DNA of 64,000 bases from Herbaspirillum sp. AP02. GTDB taxonomy: Bacteria > Pseudomonadota > Gammaproteobacteria > Burkholderiales > Burkholderiaceae_D. Shown here in pieces: positions 8,803-15,725 of the stretch. Positions within the stretch are counted from its first letter, which is position 1. Each line of letters starts with the position of its first letter. The notes under the pieces are model-generated. The model made no database searches. It saw nothing but the letters and a program-made list of their open reading frames with translations, and was not told the origin of the DNA. The stretch lies in assembly GCF_015767275.1 (NCBI RefSeq), contig NZ_JADWMY010000001.1, forward strand, positions 1,178,001-1,242,000. Direction: 5' to 3'. Made by a program: the position numbers and the translations under genes.

Positions 8803-9515
8803 GTGGCAGTGTTAATCGTAGAGCATCCAGACACGGGACCGGGGAGCGTGCTGAAGGTCCTTGAAGCGAGCGGACTTCCGGTCAGGGCGGTAGCGGCACT
8901 GTCGCAACTGGAGGGCGAGGTTCAAAAAAAAAACCGACCATCCTCGTTCTCGAGACGCATCGGCTCACCAGCAGTTTCCGTCCGCTGGTAGCGGATCTGC
9001 GCCAGAAATTCCCGATGCTGGGAATCGTCGTCGTCGCCGACAATGTCAGCGAAGCAGCGCACGAAAATGCACTGCACGATGGCGCCGACTATTTCCTGCA
9101 CAAGCCGATCAGGGACTCCGTGCTGCTGGCGACGATACGCTCTTTCCTGCGTCGCCTGCACATCCGGCATGCGCCGACCAATGGTGCTGCCGAAGCCTGG
9201 AGCCTGTATCGTCGCCACGGGACACTGGTGAGTCCGCATAACGAGCGGCTTGCGCTGAGCGACAAGGAGTGCGCGGTCCTGACCACGCTGTTTCTCAGCC
9301 CGCATTTTCCGGTCAGCTCGGAACAGTTGCTGCATGCGCTCAACATCACGGCAGAGATTTTCGATCCTCACCGCATCGATACCATCATCTATCGCATCCG
9401 GAAGAAGCTGGCGCAACTTGTCCACACCCGGTTCGAGATCAGGAACATCTATGGCCGGGGATTCATGTGCGTAGCAATGAAGGAAGGTGCGGTCTTCTAT
9501 GTTTGGGATGGATAA
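8803..9515 (+). CDS. Atypical OmpR-family regulator, reading frame interrupted at an A10 tract
   Basis: Two frames together encode about 237 aa: a receiver-like domain (8803-8933, then 8934 onward in the other frame) and a complete winged-helix DNA-binding domain (about residues 145-230, DTIIYRIRKKLAQL recognition region, ending GRGFMCV). The frames meet at ten A (8924-8933); as written, the upstream frame stops at 8991. Eight or eleven A, or a -1 slip by polymerase or ribosome, would restore one protein. The receiver is degenerate: the acidic pair is E7-H8, the phospho-acceptor position is E51 (LVLETHR) and the switch Thr is Ala, while the Lys (LHKPI) remains. Such pseudo-receivers usually work without phosphorylation. 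The start is GTG with GGGG upstream. It overlaps the cyclase gene downstream. Confidence 0.72.
8924..8933 (+). repeat. A10 homopolymer at the frame junction
   Basis: Ten consecutive A inside the receiver-coding region. Runs of nine or more A are well known to allow polymerase slippage during transcription and indel mutation during replication. The run contains A AAA AAA heptamers that could also serve ribosomal -1 slippage. Confidence 0.9.
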
Positions 9516-10167
9516 CAGCGAACTGGCCCTGATCGGGCAACTGGCCGTCAGCGGCGCCTGCCTGGGTGCCATGGGCATCTTCGGCGGACTGCTGCGGCAT
9601 GCGCGTCGTCGCTGTCGGCATCTCAGTGAACAGTTGCGACAGGCCTGCGCGCTCAATGAAAGCCTGCGCCGGCAAGCACTCTACGATGGCCTCACCGGGC
9701 TGCCCAACCGCCTGCTGCTGGAAGAGCGGATCAGCTCCGCCCTCACCCGCGCCGAGCGCGAACAGGGCGCGTTCGCCCTGCTGTTTCTGGACCTGGATGG
9801 TTTCAAGACGGTCAACGACCGTTATGGTCATGCGGCGGGCGACCTGCTGCTGATGCAGATCGCCAGCCGCCTGTCAGACAGCCTGCGCCACGCGGATACG
9901 ATTGCGCGTATCGGGGGCGATGAGTTCGTGGTGCTCACCGAGATCGTTTCCTCCGGTGACATCGGCATCATCCGCGACAAGCTGCATCAGGCCTTGTCGC
10001 ACCCCTTCCAGATCGGCGCCGATGCACTTTGCATCAGCGCCAGCCTGGGCCACGCCCGCTACCCGGACGACGGCAACAGCATCGACGCACTGCTGGCGCG
10101 TGCCGACCAGGGCATGTATCACCTCAAGCGCCAGCGCCAGAGCACGACCAGCTACGCCACGCAATGA
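9499..10167 (+). CDS. Small membrane-anchored diguanylate cyclase
   Basis: About 222 aa. One membrane helix (about residues 9-30, LIGQLAVSGACLGAMGIFGG), a short basic coiled linker, then a complete GGDEF domain that should make c-di-GMP from two GTP. DGLTGLPNR and LDLDGFKTVNDRYGH are intact and the active site reads GGDEF. An RHAD inhibitory site sits exactly five residues before it, predicting product feedback. The ATG at 9499 has AAGGAAGG upstream and overlaps the regulator gene; a second in-frame ATG at 9508 overlaps its TAA. Translation is therefore probably coupled to ribosomes finishing the upstream frame. The last 16 bp overlap the convergent hydroxylase gene. Confidence 0.88.
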   Translation: MFGMDNSELALIGQLAVSGACLGAMGIFGGLLRHARRRCRHLSEQLRQACALNESLRRQALYDGLTGLPNRLLLEERISSALTRAEREQGAFALLFLDLDGFKTVNDRYGHAAGDLLLMQIASRLSDSLRHADTIARIGGDEFVVLTEIVSSGDIGIIRDKLHQALSHPFQIGADALCISASLGHARYPDDGNSIDALLARADQGMYHLKRQRQSTTSYATQ

Positions 10168-11786
10168 CAGATGCAGTGCGCCACGGCCGCAGTGATCGCA
10201 GCGGCATCGGCCCGATGCCAGCGGGCCGCCACATGCTGGTCGGGACGGATCAGGTAGACGCTGCCGGTGCGGGCCGCGTAACGCCGCGCTGCCAGGCCTT
10301 CGCGGTCGATCAGGTCGGCGCCTGAGCCAGGTGCCGCGATGGTCTTGATCCTGAGCTCGACGCCGGGAATATCGACGACCAGATCCGGCGCCTCGGCCCC
10401 GAACACCAGCACGGTGAAGCCCTCCCCCAGTTCCTCCAGCAACCAGCCCGGACGACCATCGCGCAGGATGGGTGCATCGGCGCAGGCGGTACCAGGCGCC
10501 ATGTGGCTGCTGAACAATACGCTGTCGGGCGTATTGAGGGACGAGTCGCGATACGGCGTGGGCGTGGACAGGCGACCGCTGTTGACCAGCGTACGCGCGA
10601 ACTCCTCGGTCTCGGCCAGGCCCAGGACGGCATCGCGCAAGAGCCTGCTGACCTGACTCTTGGGCGTGATGAAATCGGTCGAGCGGGTCGATTGTCGCAA
10701 GTTGTCGTCGGCCGCCCGGGCGCGCTCTTCATGGTAGCTGTCGATGAAGCTGACGGGTGCATGGCCGTCGATGACCAGCTTGAGTTTCCAGACCAGGTTG
10801 TCGATATCCTGAACCCCGGTATTGGCGCCGCGGGCGCCGAAGGGCGAGACCTGGTGTGCAGCGTCTCCGGCGAAGAGCACGCGCTGGTAGCGCATGTTGT
10901 CGATGCGACGGCAGGCGAACTGGTACACCGATACCCATTCCAGTTCGAATTCCACTTCCTTGCCCAGCATGGCCTGGATGCGCGGGATGACGTTTTCGGG
11001 CTTCTTTTCCACTTCGGGATCGGCATCCCAGCCCAACTGGAAGTCGATGCGCCAGACGTTGTCGCATTGCTTGTGCAACAGCACGCTCTGGCCGCGATGG
11101 AAAGGTGGATCGAACCAGAACCAGCGCTCGGCCGGAAACTCCGCCTTCATGACGACATCGGCAATCAGGAAACGGTCCTGGAAGAACTGCCCGCTGAATC
11201 CTGCGCCCACCATCCTGCGGGTATCGCTGTTGGCGCCATCGCAGGCGATGATCCATTGCGCCTGCGTGTGGTAGAAGCCATCCGGTGTCTCCAGCGACAG
11301 CGTGGCGCAGAGATCGTCCTGATTCAGGTTGAGCACCTTGTGCTTCCAGCGCAACTCGATCAGTGGATGGGCCTGGCAAGCTTCGACCATGTATTGCTCC
11401 AGATAGTATTGCTGGAGATTGATCATGGCCGGCATCTTGTACCCCGCCTCGGGCTGCAGGTCGAAGCGATAGACCTGGCGGTCCTCGAAGAACACCTTGC
11501 CCACCTGCCAGCTCACGCCCTTGTCCACCATGCGCCTGGCCACGCCCAGCCGGTCCCATATCTCCAGCGGGCGCTGCGCATAGCAGACCGCGCGTGAACC
11601 GATGCTGACGGTGTCGTTGTCATCCAGCACCACCACCGGCAGGCCGCGCGCGGCGCATTCCAGGGCGGCGGTCAGGCCGATCGGCCCGGCGCCGATGATG
11701 ACCACGGGATGAAGCTGCGGCTTGCCGTCGCGCTGCTCGTCGGATTGCCGATAGGTAAAGCGTGGGTAGGTATAGGTGCTCTGCAC
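10152..11786 (-). CDS. FAD-dependent aromatic hydroxylase (MhpA/PHBH class)
   Basis: 544-aa single-component flavoprotein monooxygenase. The GxGxxG dinucleotide site VVIIGAGPIG is at residues 28-37, the DG motif is in IACDGANSDTR, and the FAD ribityl-binding GD motif reads LFAGDAAHQVSPFGARG. Length and order match 3-(3-hydroxyphenyl)propionate hydroxylase-like enzymes, which use NAD(P)H and O2 to hydroxylate phenolic rings. The GTG start at 11786 is preceded by AAGGAGA. It is the second gene after the VOC enzyme (39-bp gap) and probably in one operon under the MarR protein encoded divergently. The ring substrate cannot be read from sequence. Confidence 0.88.
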   Translation of the reverse strand: MQSTYTYPRFTYRQSDEQRDGKPQLHPVVIIGAGPIGLTAALECAARGLPVVVLDDNDTVSIGSRAVCYAQRPLEIWDRLGVARRMVDKGVSWQVGKVFFEDRQVYRFDLQPEAGYKMPAMINLQQYYLEQYMVEACQAHPLIELRWKHKVLNLNQDDLCATLSLETPDGFYHTQAQWIIACDGANSDTRRMVGAGFSGQFFQDRFLIADVVMKAEFPAERWFWFDPPFHRGQSVLLHKQCDNVWRIDFQLGWDADPEVEKKPENVIPRIQAMLGKEVEFELEWVSVYQFACRRIDNMRYQRVLFAGDAAHQVSPFGARGANTGVQDIDNLVWKLKLVIDGHAPVSFIDSYHEERARAADDNLRQSTRSTDFITPKSQVSRLLRDAVLGLAETEEFARTLVNSGRLSTPTPYRDSSLNTPDSVLFSSHMAPGTACADAPILRDGRPGWLLEELGEGFTVLVFGAEAPDLVVDIPGVELRIKTIAAPGSGADLIDREGLAARRYAARTGSVYLIRPDQHVAARWHRADAAAITAAVAHCICHCVA

Positions 11787-11825
11787 AGAAGTCTCCTTGG
11801 ATTATTGTTGTCACGACGGCTTGCT

Positions 11826-12371
11826 TCAGTGGGCCTGCTCACTGAATTCGTCCGCATGCATCCATGCGGCATGGCGGGGCGCGCGACGGGTGCGCGACCA
11901 CTCTTCCAGCATGTCCCATTTCACCGCGTCCAGCCGCTGCAACTGTTCCGGCGTGGCACAGTCGGCGGCCAGTTCGACCCGATGACCATTGGGATCGAAG
12001 AAATAGATGGACTTGAAGATGGTGTGGTCGGTGATGCCGACCACGTCGATGCCGTCGGCCTGCAGTCGCTGCATGACGTCGTGCAGCGTGGCTTCGCTAT
12101 CGACCTTGAAGGCAATGTGCTGGACCCAGGCGGGGGTATTGGCATCGCGCCCCATGGGCGGCGATGCGGGAATCTCAAAGAAGGCCAGTACGTTGCCCTG
12201 GCCGGCATCCAGGAACACATGCATGTAGGGATCGGGCGCCTTGGTCGAGGGAACCTGGTCTTCAGCAATGGCCAGGATGAAATTCATGTTCAGGTATTTT
12301 CCATACCACTCCACGGTCTGCCTGGCGTCCTTGCAGCGGTAGGCGACGTGGTGGATACGATCGATATGCAT
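11826..12371 (-). CDS. VOC-fold enzyme, probable extradiol dioxygenase or glyoxalase-like
   Basis: 181 aa, one vicinal-oxygen-chelate module pair. Candidate metal ligands are the His in IHHVAYRCKDA (residues 7-8), the His in WVQHIAFKVD and the Glu in GHRVELAAD. These match the 2-His-1-Glu pattern of extradiol ring-cleavage enzymes and relatives. The C-terminal 40 residues are helical and unusual in composition. GAGGAGA precedes the ATG. Pairing with a ring hydroxylase suggests hydroxylation followed by ring opening or processing of the product. A non-cleaving isomerase role is also possible. Confidence 0.82.
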   Translation of the reverse strand: MHIDRIHHVAYRCKDARQTVEWYGKYLNMNFILAIAEDQVPSTKAPDPYMHVFLDAGQGNVLAFFEIPASPPMGRDANTPAWVQHIAFKVDSEATLHDVMQRLQADGIDVVGITDHTIFKSIYFFDPNGHRVELAADCATPEQLQRLDAVKWDMLEEWSRTRRAPRHAAWMHADEFSEQAH

Positions 12372-12403
12372 GGTGGATCTCCTCGGACGGGCGCGGCCCT
12401 AAT

Positions 12404-12421
12404 TAGTAACGTTTGTTACTA
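12404..12421. promoter_or_regulatory. Operator 1: perfect 18-bp inverted repeat
   Basis: TAGTAAC-GTTT-GTTACTA, 33 bp upstream of the VOC start. It shares core and spacing with the repeat at 12523-12540. Placement in a MarR-controlled divergent promoter makes it a likely MarR binding site for the catabolic operon. Confidence 0.72.
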
Positions 12422-12522
12422 TATGGATGCATGAGGAGAGTGGTCAACGCGCAAGCGCCCCGGAAGGGCAAGCTTCGCAGCGCGAATTGATCTGCATCAA
12501 GCCCTGCCCGGCTTTGGCGGCT

Positions 12523-12540
12523 TGGTAACGTCTGTTACCA
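12523..12540. promoter_or_regulatory. Operator 2: perfect 18-bp inverted repeat
   Basis: TGGTAAC-GTCT-GTTACCA ends 7 bp before the marR start codon, covering where the ribosome site would be. Core GTAAC-GTYT-GTTAC is the same as in operator 1, so the regulator probably represses itself as well. Confidence 0.72.
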
Positions 12541-12547
12541 TGTCGGA

Positions 12548-12988
12548 ATGAAACTGCAAGCATTCTTTCCCTATCAGTTGGCGCAACTGGCCGAGGCGGT
12601 CAGTCGCTCGGTTGCCTCGGTCTACGCCGACCGCTTCGGCCTGAGTCGCGACGAGTGGCGCATCCTGGCCGCATTGGCCGAACAGGGCCAGATGCAGGCC
12701 AGCGACCTGGTGCCACATACCTCACTGGACAAGATGCAGGTCAGCCGTGCATTGGGTCGGATGGAAACGGCGGGGCTGATCCTGCGTGAACCCAGCCCGG
12801 AGGACGCGCGTGCGCGCATTGTCAAGCCGACCGCCCAGGCGCGCAGGCTCTACCGCAAGATCGTGCCGATGGTCGAAGAACGCGAAGCCTTCCTGCTGCA
12901 GGCGCTGAGCGCGAGTGAGCGGGAGGTCCTGCTGCGTGCCATGCAAACGATACGCGCACGGGCCGTGGAAAAGGACGCTGCAGAATGA
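12548..12988 (+). CDS. MarR-family transcriptional regulator
   Basis: 146 aa, the normal MarR length. N-terminal dimerisation helix, winged HTH at about residues 34-100 (RDEWRILAALAEQGQ, then LDKMQVSRALGRMETAGLI recognition helix and DARARIVKPTAQA wing), and a C-terminal dimer helix. It is divergently transcribed from the VOC-hydroxylase operon and flanked by two matching 18-bp repeats. This is the usual layout of a repressor released by an aromatic substrate or product. No ribosome site is evident because the operator occupies that place. Confidence 0.9.
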   Translation: MKLQAFFPYQLAQLAEAVSRSVASVYADRFGLSRDEWRILAALAEQGQMQASDLVPHTSLDKMQVSRALGRMETAGLILREPSPEDARARIVKPTAQARRLYRKIVPMVEEREAFLLQALSASEREVLLRAMQTIRARAVEKDAAE

Positions 12989-13096
12989 TGAGCCTTGTCA
13001 GGCCTTGGCTGACGCAGGATTGCGAGCCTGCCTGATGCACGCGGTGGCTCGCTGGCGCTATCGTGAACGCTCTGGACTATCTTGAGGAGAACCGCG

Positions 13097-13342
13097 ATGA
13101 ATCAGCTTGAAAATCGGCCAGAAAATCACCGCAATCCCGCCAACGCGAGCACAGACCAACCAGCGCGCCCCGGTGAGGCGCCGACGGTAACGCAGTTCGA
13201 GAAGGAAGAGCAAGGCCACGAAGGCACGCTGGGCGGACAAGCACCGCTGCATGCCCCGGCCGGAATCCAGCGCAGCGGTCGGGGTGGTGTACTGGTCGAG
13301 GAAGGCGCCCTGGCAGGCAAGCCTGAAACGCCCAGGCCCTGA
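13097..13342 (+). CDS. Small hydrophilic protein, unknown
   Basis: 81 aa. The main support is a strong ribosome site (TTGAGGAGAACCGCG) before the ATG. Composition is rich in Pro, Glu, Gly, Gln and Asn, with no membrane segment and no fold signature, so it would be largely disordered. A minus-strand open frame covers the same place but lacks a ribosome site. It could be a small stress or surface-adhesion related protein; nothing in the sequence decides. It may also be non-coding. Confidence 0.42.
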   Translation: MNQLENRPENHRNPANASTDQPARPGEAPTVTQFEKEEQGHEGTLGGQAPLHAPAGIQRSGRGGVLVEEGALAGKPETPRP

Positions 13343-13432
13343 CGCCAGGACGGGAGGGGCATTCGGAGTGGGTGGGCAGTCGCTCCCCCACACATTCGGA
13401 TGCGCCTGCGGTCCAACGCCTCCGAGTAAATA

Positions 13433-13855
13433 TTACCCCCGCGATATCACCACCAGCCCCAGCGCGATCAAACCCGCCCCCGCCAGCTTGGCCGGCGTGA
13501 TTGCCTCGTGCAGAATCCACCACGCCAGCAGGACGGCAACGATCACGCTGCCCTTGTCGATCAGCGCGACCGTGGAGACGTCACCCATCTTGATCGCCTT
13601 GTAGTAGAAAATCCATGAACCGGCGGTCGTCACCCCGGAGAGGCCGAGCCAGAAGAAGTTCTTCCAGGTCAGTGCTTCCAGCTGAGAGGTCGGCACGACG
13701 ACGCCTGCGAACACCAGCACGAACAGGAACACGAAACAGGTCCGTATCGCCAATCCCAAGTCGCCCGAAATGCCGGTCAATCCAAGCTTTGCAATGACTG
13801 AAGTGAAGCCGGCGAAGGCCATCGAAATGAATGCGTAAGCGACCCAGCGCTCCAT
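13433..13855 (-). CDS. Single-domain EamA/DMT family transporter
   Basis: 140 aa with about five hydrophobic segments (around residues 5-24, 33-53, 69-89, 94-113 and 119-137). This is the short, one-EamA-domain class of the drug/metabolite superfamily, which works as a dimer in the inner membrane. The ATG at 13855 is picked because hydrophobic sequence starts right after MERW and a GAGGGA lies upstream; the longer frame adds a 34-residue hydrophilic leader without support. The substrate is unknown. Confidence 0.82.
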   Translation of the reverse strand: MERWVAYAFISMAFAGFTSVIAKLGLTGISGDLGLAIRTCFVFLFVLVFAGVVVPTSQLEALTWKNFFWLGLSGVTTAGSWIFYYKAIKMGDVSTVALIDKGSVIVAVLLAWWILHEAITPAKLAGAGLIALGLVVISRG

Positions 13856-14150
13856 CTTGTAATCCCTCAAGGCAGGTTGATTGATGCCCGGGCTATGACG
13901 TGGGCCTGCGAACTCGGTCATCGCATGCCCACGCCACAGCCCGGTGTGAACCGTCAAATTACCATGAGGAGCCTGTTTTCTGCTGCAAGGACTTCACTGT
14001 GTTCTTCCCCCCTCCCCTGCCCGGACACGATCAACAGGACGAGCGGGACGGGATACGCCTGCTTTCGCAGGAATCAGCGGATTGTGGATACAATCTCCCC
14101 TTTTCCGGCTTCCCCCATCACGAACCCTGGCAGTTCGGTCCCTGAAGAAC

Positions 14151-15296
14151 ATGTCCCCTGCGCGGCGCATAGCTCATATCGACATGGATGCATTCTTTGC
14201 GTCTTGCGAACTTTCGCGTTATCCACAACTGCGCGGCCTGCCCATGGTCGTCGGCGGACGACAGACGCATGCCCCCAAGGCGCTGGACGATGGCACTCTG
14301 GAATTCGCGAAGCTCAAGGATTACGTGGGCCGGGGTGTGCTGACCACGGCGACCTACGAGGCCCGCGCCCTGGGCGTGCATTCCGGCATGCCCACCATGC
14401 GGGCGGCACGGCTGGCGCCGGAGGCCATCCTGTTACCGGTGAATTTCGAGCTGTACCGCCAGTATTCACGCCGCTTCAAGGATGCCATCAGGGCCATCAG
14501 CCCCATCATCCAGGATGTCGGCATCGATGAAATCTATACCGATATCTCTTCGCTCGAGGCGACCTCGGAAGACATTGTGGCGATGTTCAAGACCTCGGTC
14601 CTGGAGGCGACACAACTCACCTGTTCGGTCGGCATCGCCCCCAACAAGCTGCTTGCGAAACTGTGCTCCGATATCCAGAAGCCGGACGGATTCACCATTG
14701 TGACGATGGATGACATTCCTGATCGCATCTGGCCCATGCCGGTGAGCAAGATCAACGGTATTGGCCCCAAGTCTGCCAAGAAGCTTGATGCGCTGGCGAT
14801 CAGGACCATCGGCGAACTGGCCGCCTGCCGGGAAGACTGGCTGACGGAGAATTTCGGCCGCAGCTATGGCGCCTGGTTGTATCGCGTCTCCCATGGCATC
14901 GATGATCGGCCGGTGGTTACCGAGTCCGAACCGGTGTCCATGAGCCGCGAGACCACCTTCGAACGTGATCTCGATGCCATCCGCGACCGGAATGAACTGG
15001 GCGCGATCTTCACGCGACTGTGCGAGCAGGTGGCGGCCGATCTCGACCGCAAAGGCTACCTCTGCCGCAAGGTCGGGATCAAGCTGCGCTTCAAGGATTT
15101 CTCGACCGTGACCCGCGATGCCACCCTGGCGGCGGCGACCGCCGATGCACGGGAGATCAGGAAGGCAGCCGGCAATTGCCTCAAGCGCATCGCTTTCGAC
15201 CAATCCATTCGCCTGCTGGGGGTCAAGGCCAGCGGCCTGCTCAAGCCAGGTGCTGCCGAACGGGCGCAACCGGTGCAGTTCCAGCTGGACATCTGA
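14151..15296 (+). CDS. dinB: DNA polymerase IV (Y family)
   Basis: 381-aa translesion polymerase. Catalytic acids are D11 (HIDMDAFFAS) and D126-E127 (GIDEIYTD). Thumb and little-finger domains follow, with the helix-hairpin-helix INGIGPKSAKKL. The C terminus ends QFQLDI, resembling a beta-clamp binding peptide. A roughly 20-residue insertion (HAPKALDDGTLEFAKLKDYV) sits in the fingers compared with E. coli DinB, where the sequence would run directly from the GG turn to the TANYEAR block. I saw no clear LexA box upstream. The ATG gives the standard N terminus. Confidence 0.93.
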   Translation: MSPARRIAHIDMDAFFASCELSRYPQLRGLPMVVGGRQTHAPKALDDGTLEFAKLKDYVGRGVLTTATYEARALGVHSGMPTMRAARLAPEAILLPVNFELYRQYSRRFKDAIRAISPIIQDVGIDEIYTDISSLEATSEDIVAMFKTSVLEATQLTCSVGIAPNKLLAKLCSDIQKPDGFTIVTMDDIPDRIWPMPVSKINGIGPKSAKKLDALAIRTIGELAACREDWLTENFGRSYGAWLYRVSHGIDDRPVVTESEPVSMSRETTFERDLDAIRDRNELGAIFTRLCEQVAADLDRKGYLCRKVGIKLRFKDFSTVTRDATLAAATADAREIRKAAGNCLKRIAFDQSIRLLGVKASGLLKPGAAERAQPVQFQLDI

Positions 15297-15352
15297 TACG
15301 GACTGTCCGGTCCTCGCCGGGGCAGGGAACTCCCACTTGCCTTGTACCTCGT

Positions 15353-15439
15353 TCAAAACGTATGCGCGACCATCTCCTGTACGGCTGGTGCAAAGCGGGT
15401 GCAGATCTCGCTGACGAGACGAAGCAATACTGCGGCCAT
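15353..15439 (-). CDS. Micro-ORF 2: 28-aa peptide with strong ribosome site
   Basis: Encodes MAAVLLRLVSEICTRFAPAV plus eight more residues (ending MVAHTF). The ATG at 15439 follows GGAGAACATC, almost the same leader as micro-ORF 1 (GGAGAACACC). It starts 22 bp after the micro-ORF 1 stop on the same strand. The peptide is amphipathic-helical with one Cys and two Arg. Too short for homology by eye; the duplicated ribosome-site context is the main evidence. Confidence 0.42.
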   Translation of the reverse strand: MAAVLLRLVSEICTRFAPAVQEMVAHTF

Positions 15440-15461
15440 GATGTTCTCCTTGTCGGATCAG

Positions 15462-15608
15462 TTAAAACGAGAAACCGCCGAGGGCGCCCATGACCTGGAA
15501 GAACCACCATTCATCCGGGCTGTGATATTGGCCGGCAGTGGCCGCTTCGGCCAAGGTGCTTGCCATCAGGCTGACGACGGCGACGAAGTAGAAGAGGTAG
15601 AAGCGCAT
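15462..15608 (-). CDS. Micro-ORF 1: 48-aa exported or membrane peptide
   Basis: The first 22 residues form a textbook signal peptide or membrane helix (MRFYLFYFVAVVSLM... ending in AEAA). A 25-residue tail follows: TAGQYHSPDEWWFFQVMGAL then GGFSF. The tail is rich in Trp and Phe and could be a mature secreted peptide. The ATG at 15608 has CGGAGAACACC upstream. It lies 117 bp past the stop of the diguanylate cyclase gene, same strand, and just ahead of micro-ORF 2. A role as small inner-membrane regulator or exported peptide is inference. Confidence 0.55.
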   Translation of the reverse strand: MRFYLFYFVAVVSLMASTLAEAATAGQYHSPDEWWFFQVMGALGGFSF

Positions 15609-15725
15609 GGTGTTCTCCGATGACTGGGGTTTCGATAGGTAGTCATCTTCGGCTGCGCTGGTTACTGCGACATTGCAGCGGGACGGGAAAACGTTACAGT
15701 TGAAACACGCGCGGTGATGGCACAC

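Noticed and set aside
8803..8991. Treating the 62-codon frame as an independent small gene
   Set aside because: Its reading continues naturally in the other frame after the A10 run as a receiver domain, so it is the 5' part of the larger gene.
13058..13393. Minus-strand 111-aa open frame with a hydrophobic stretch
   Set aside because: No ribosome site; the plus-strand small frame with TTGAGGAGA is the better candidate.
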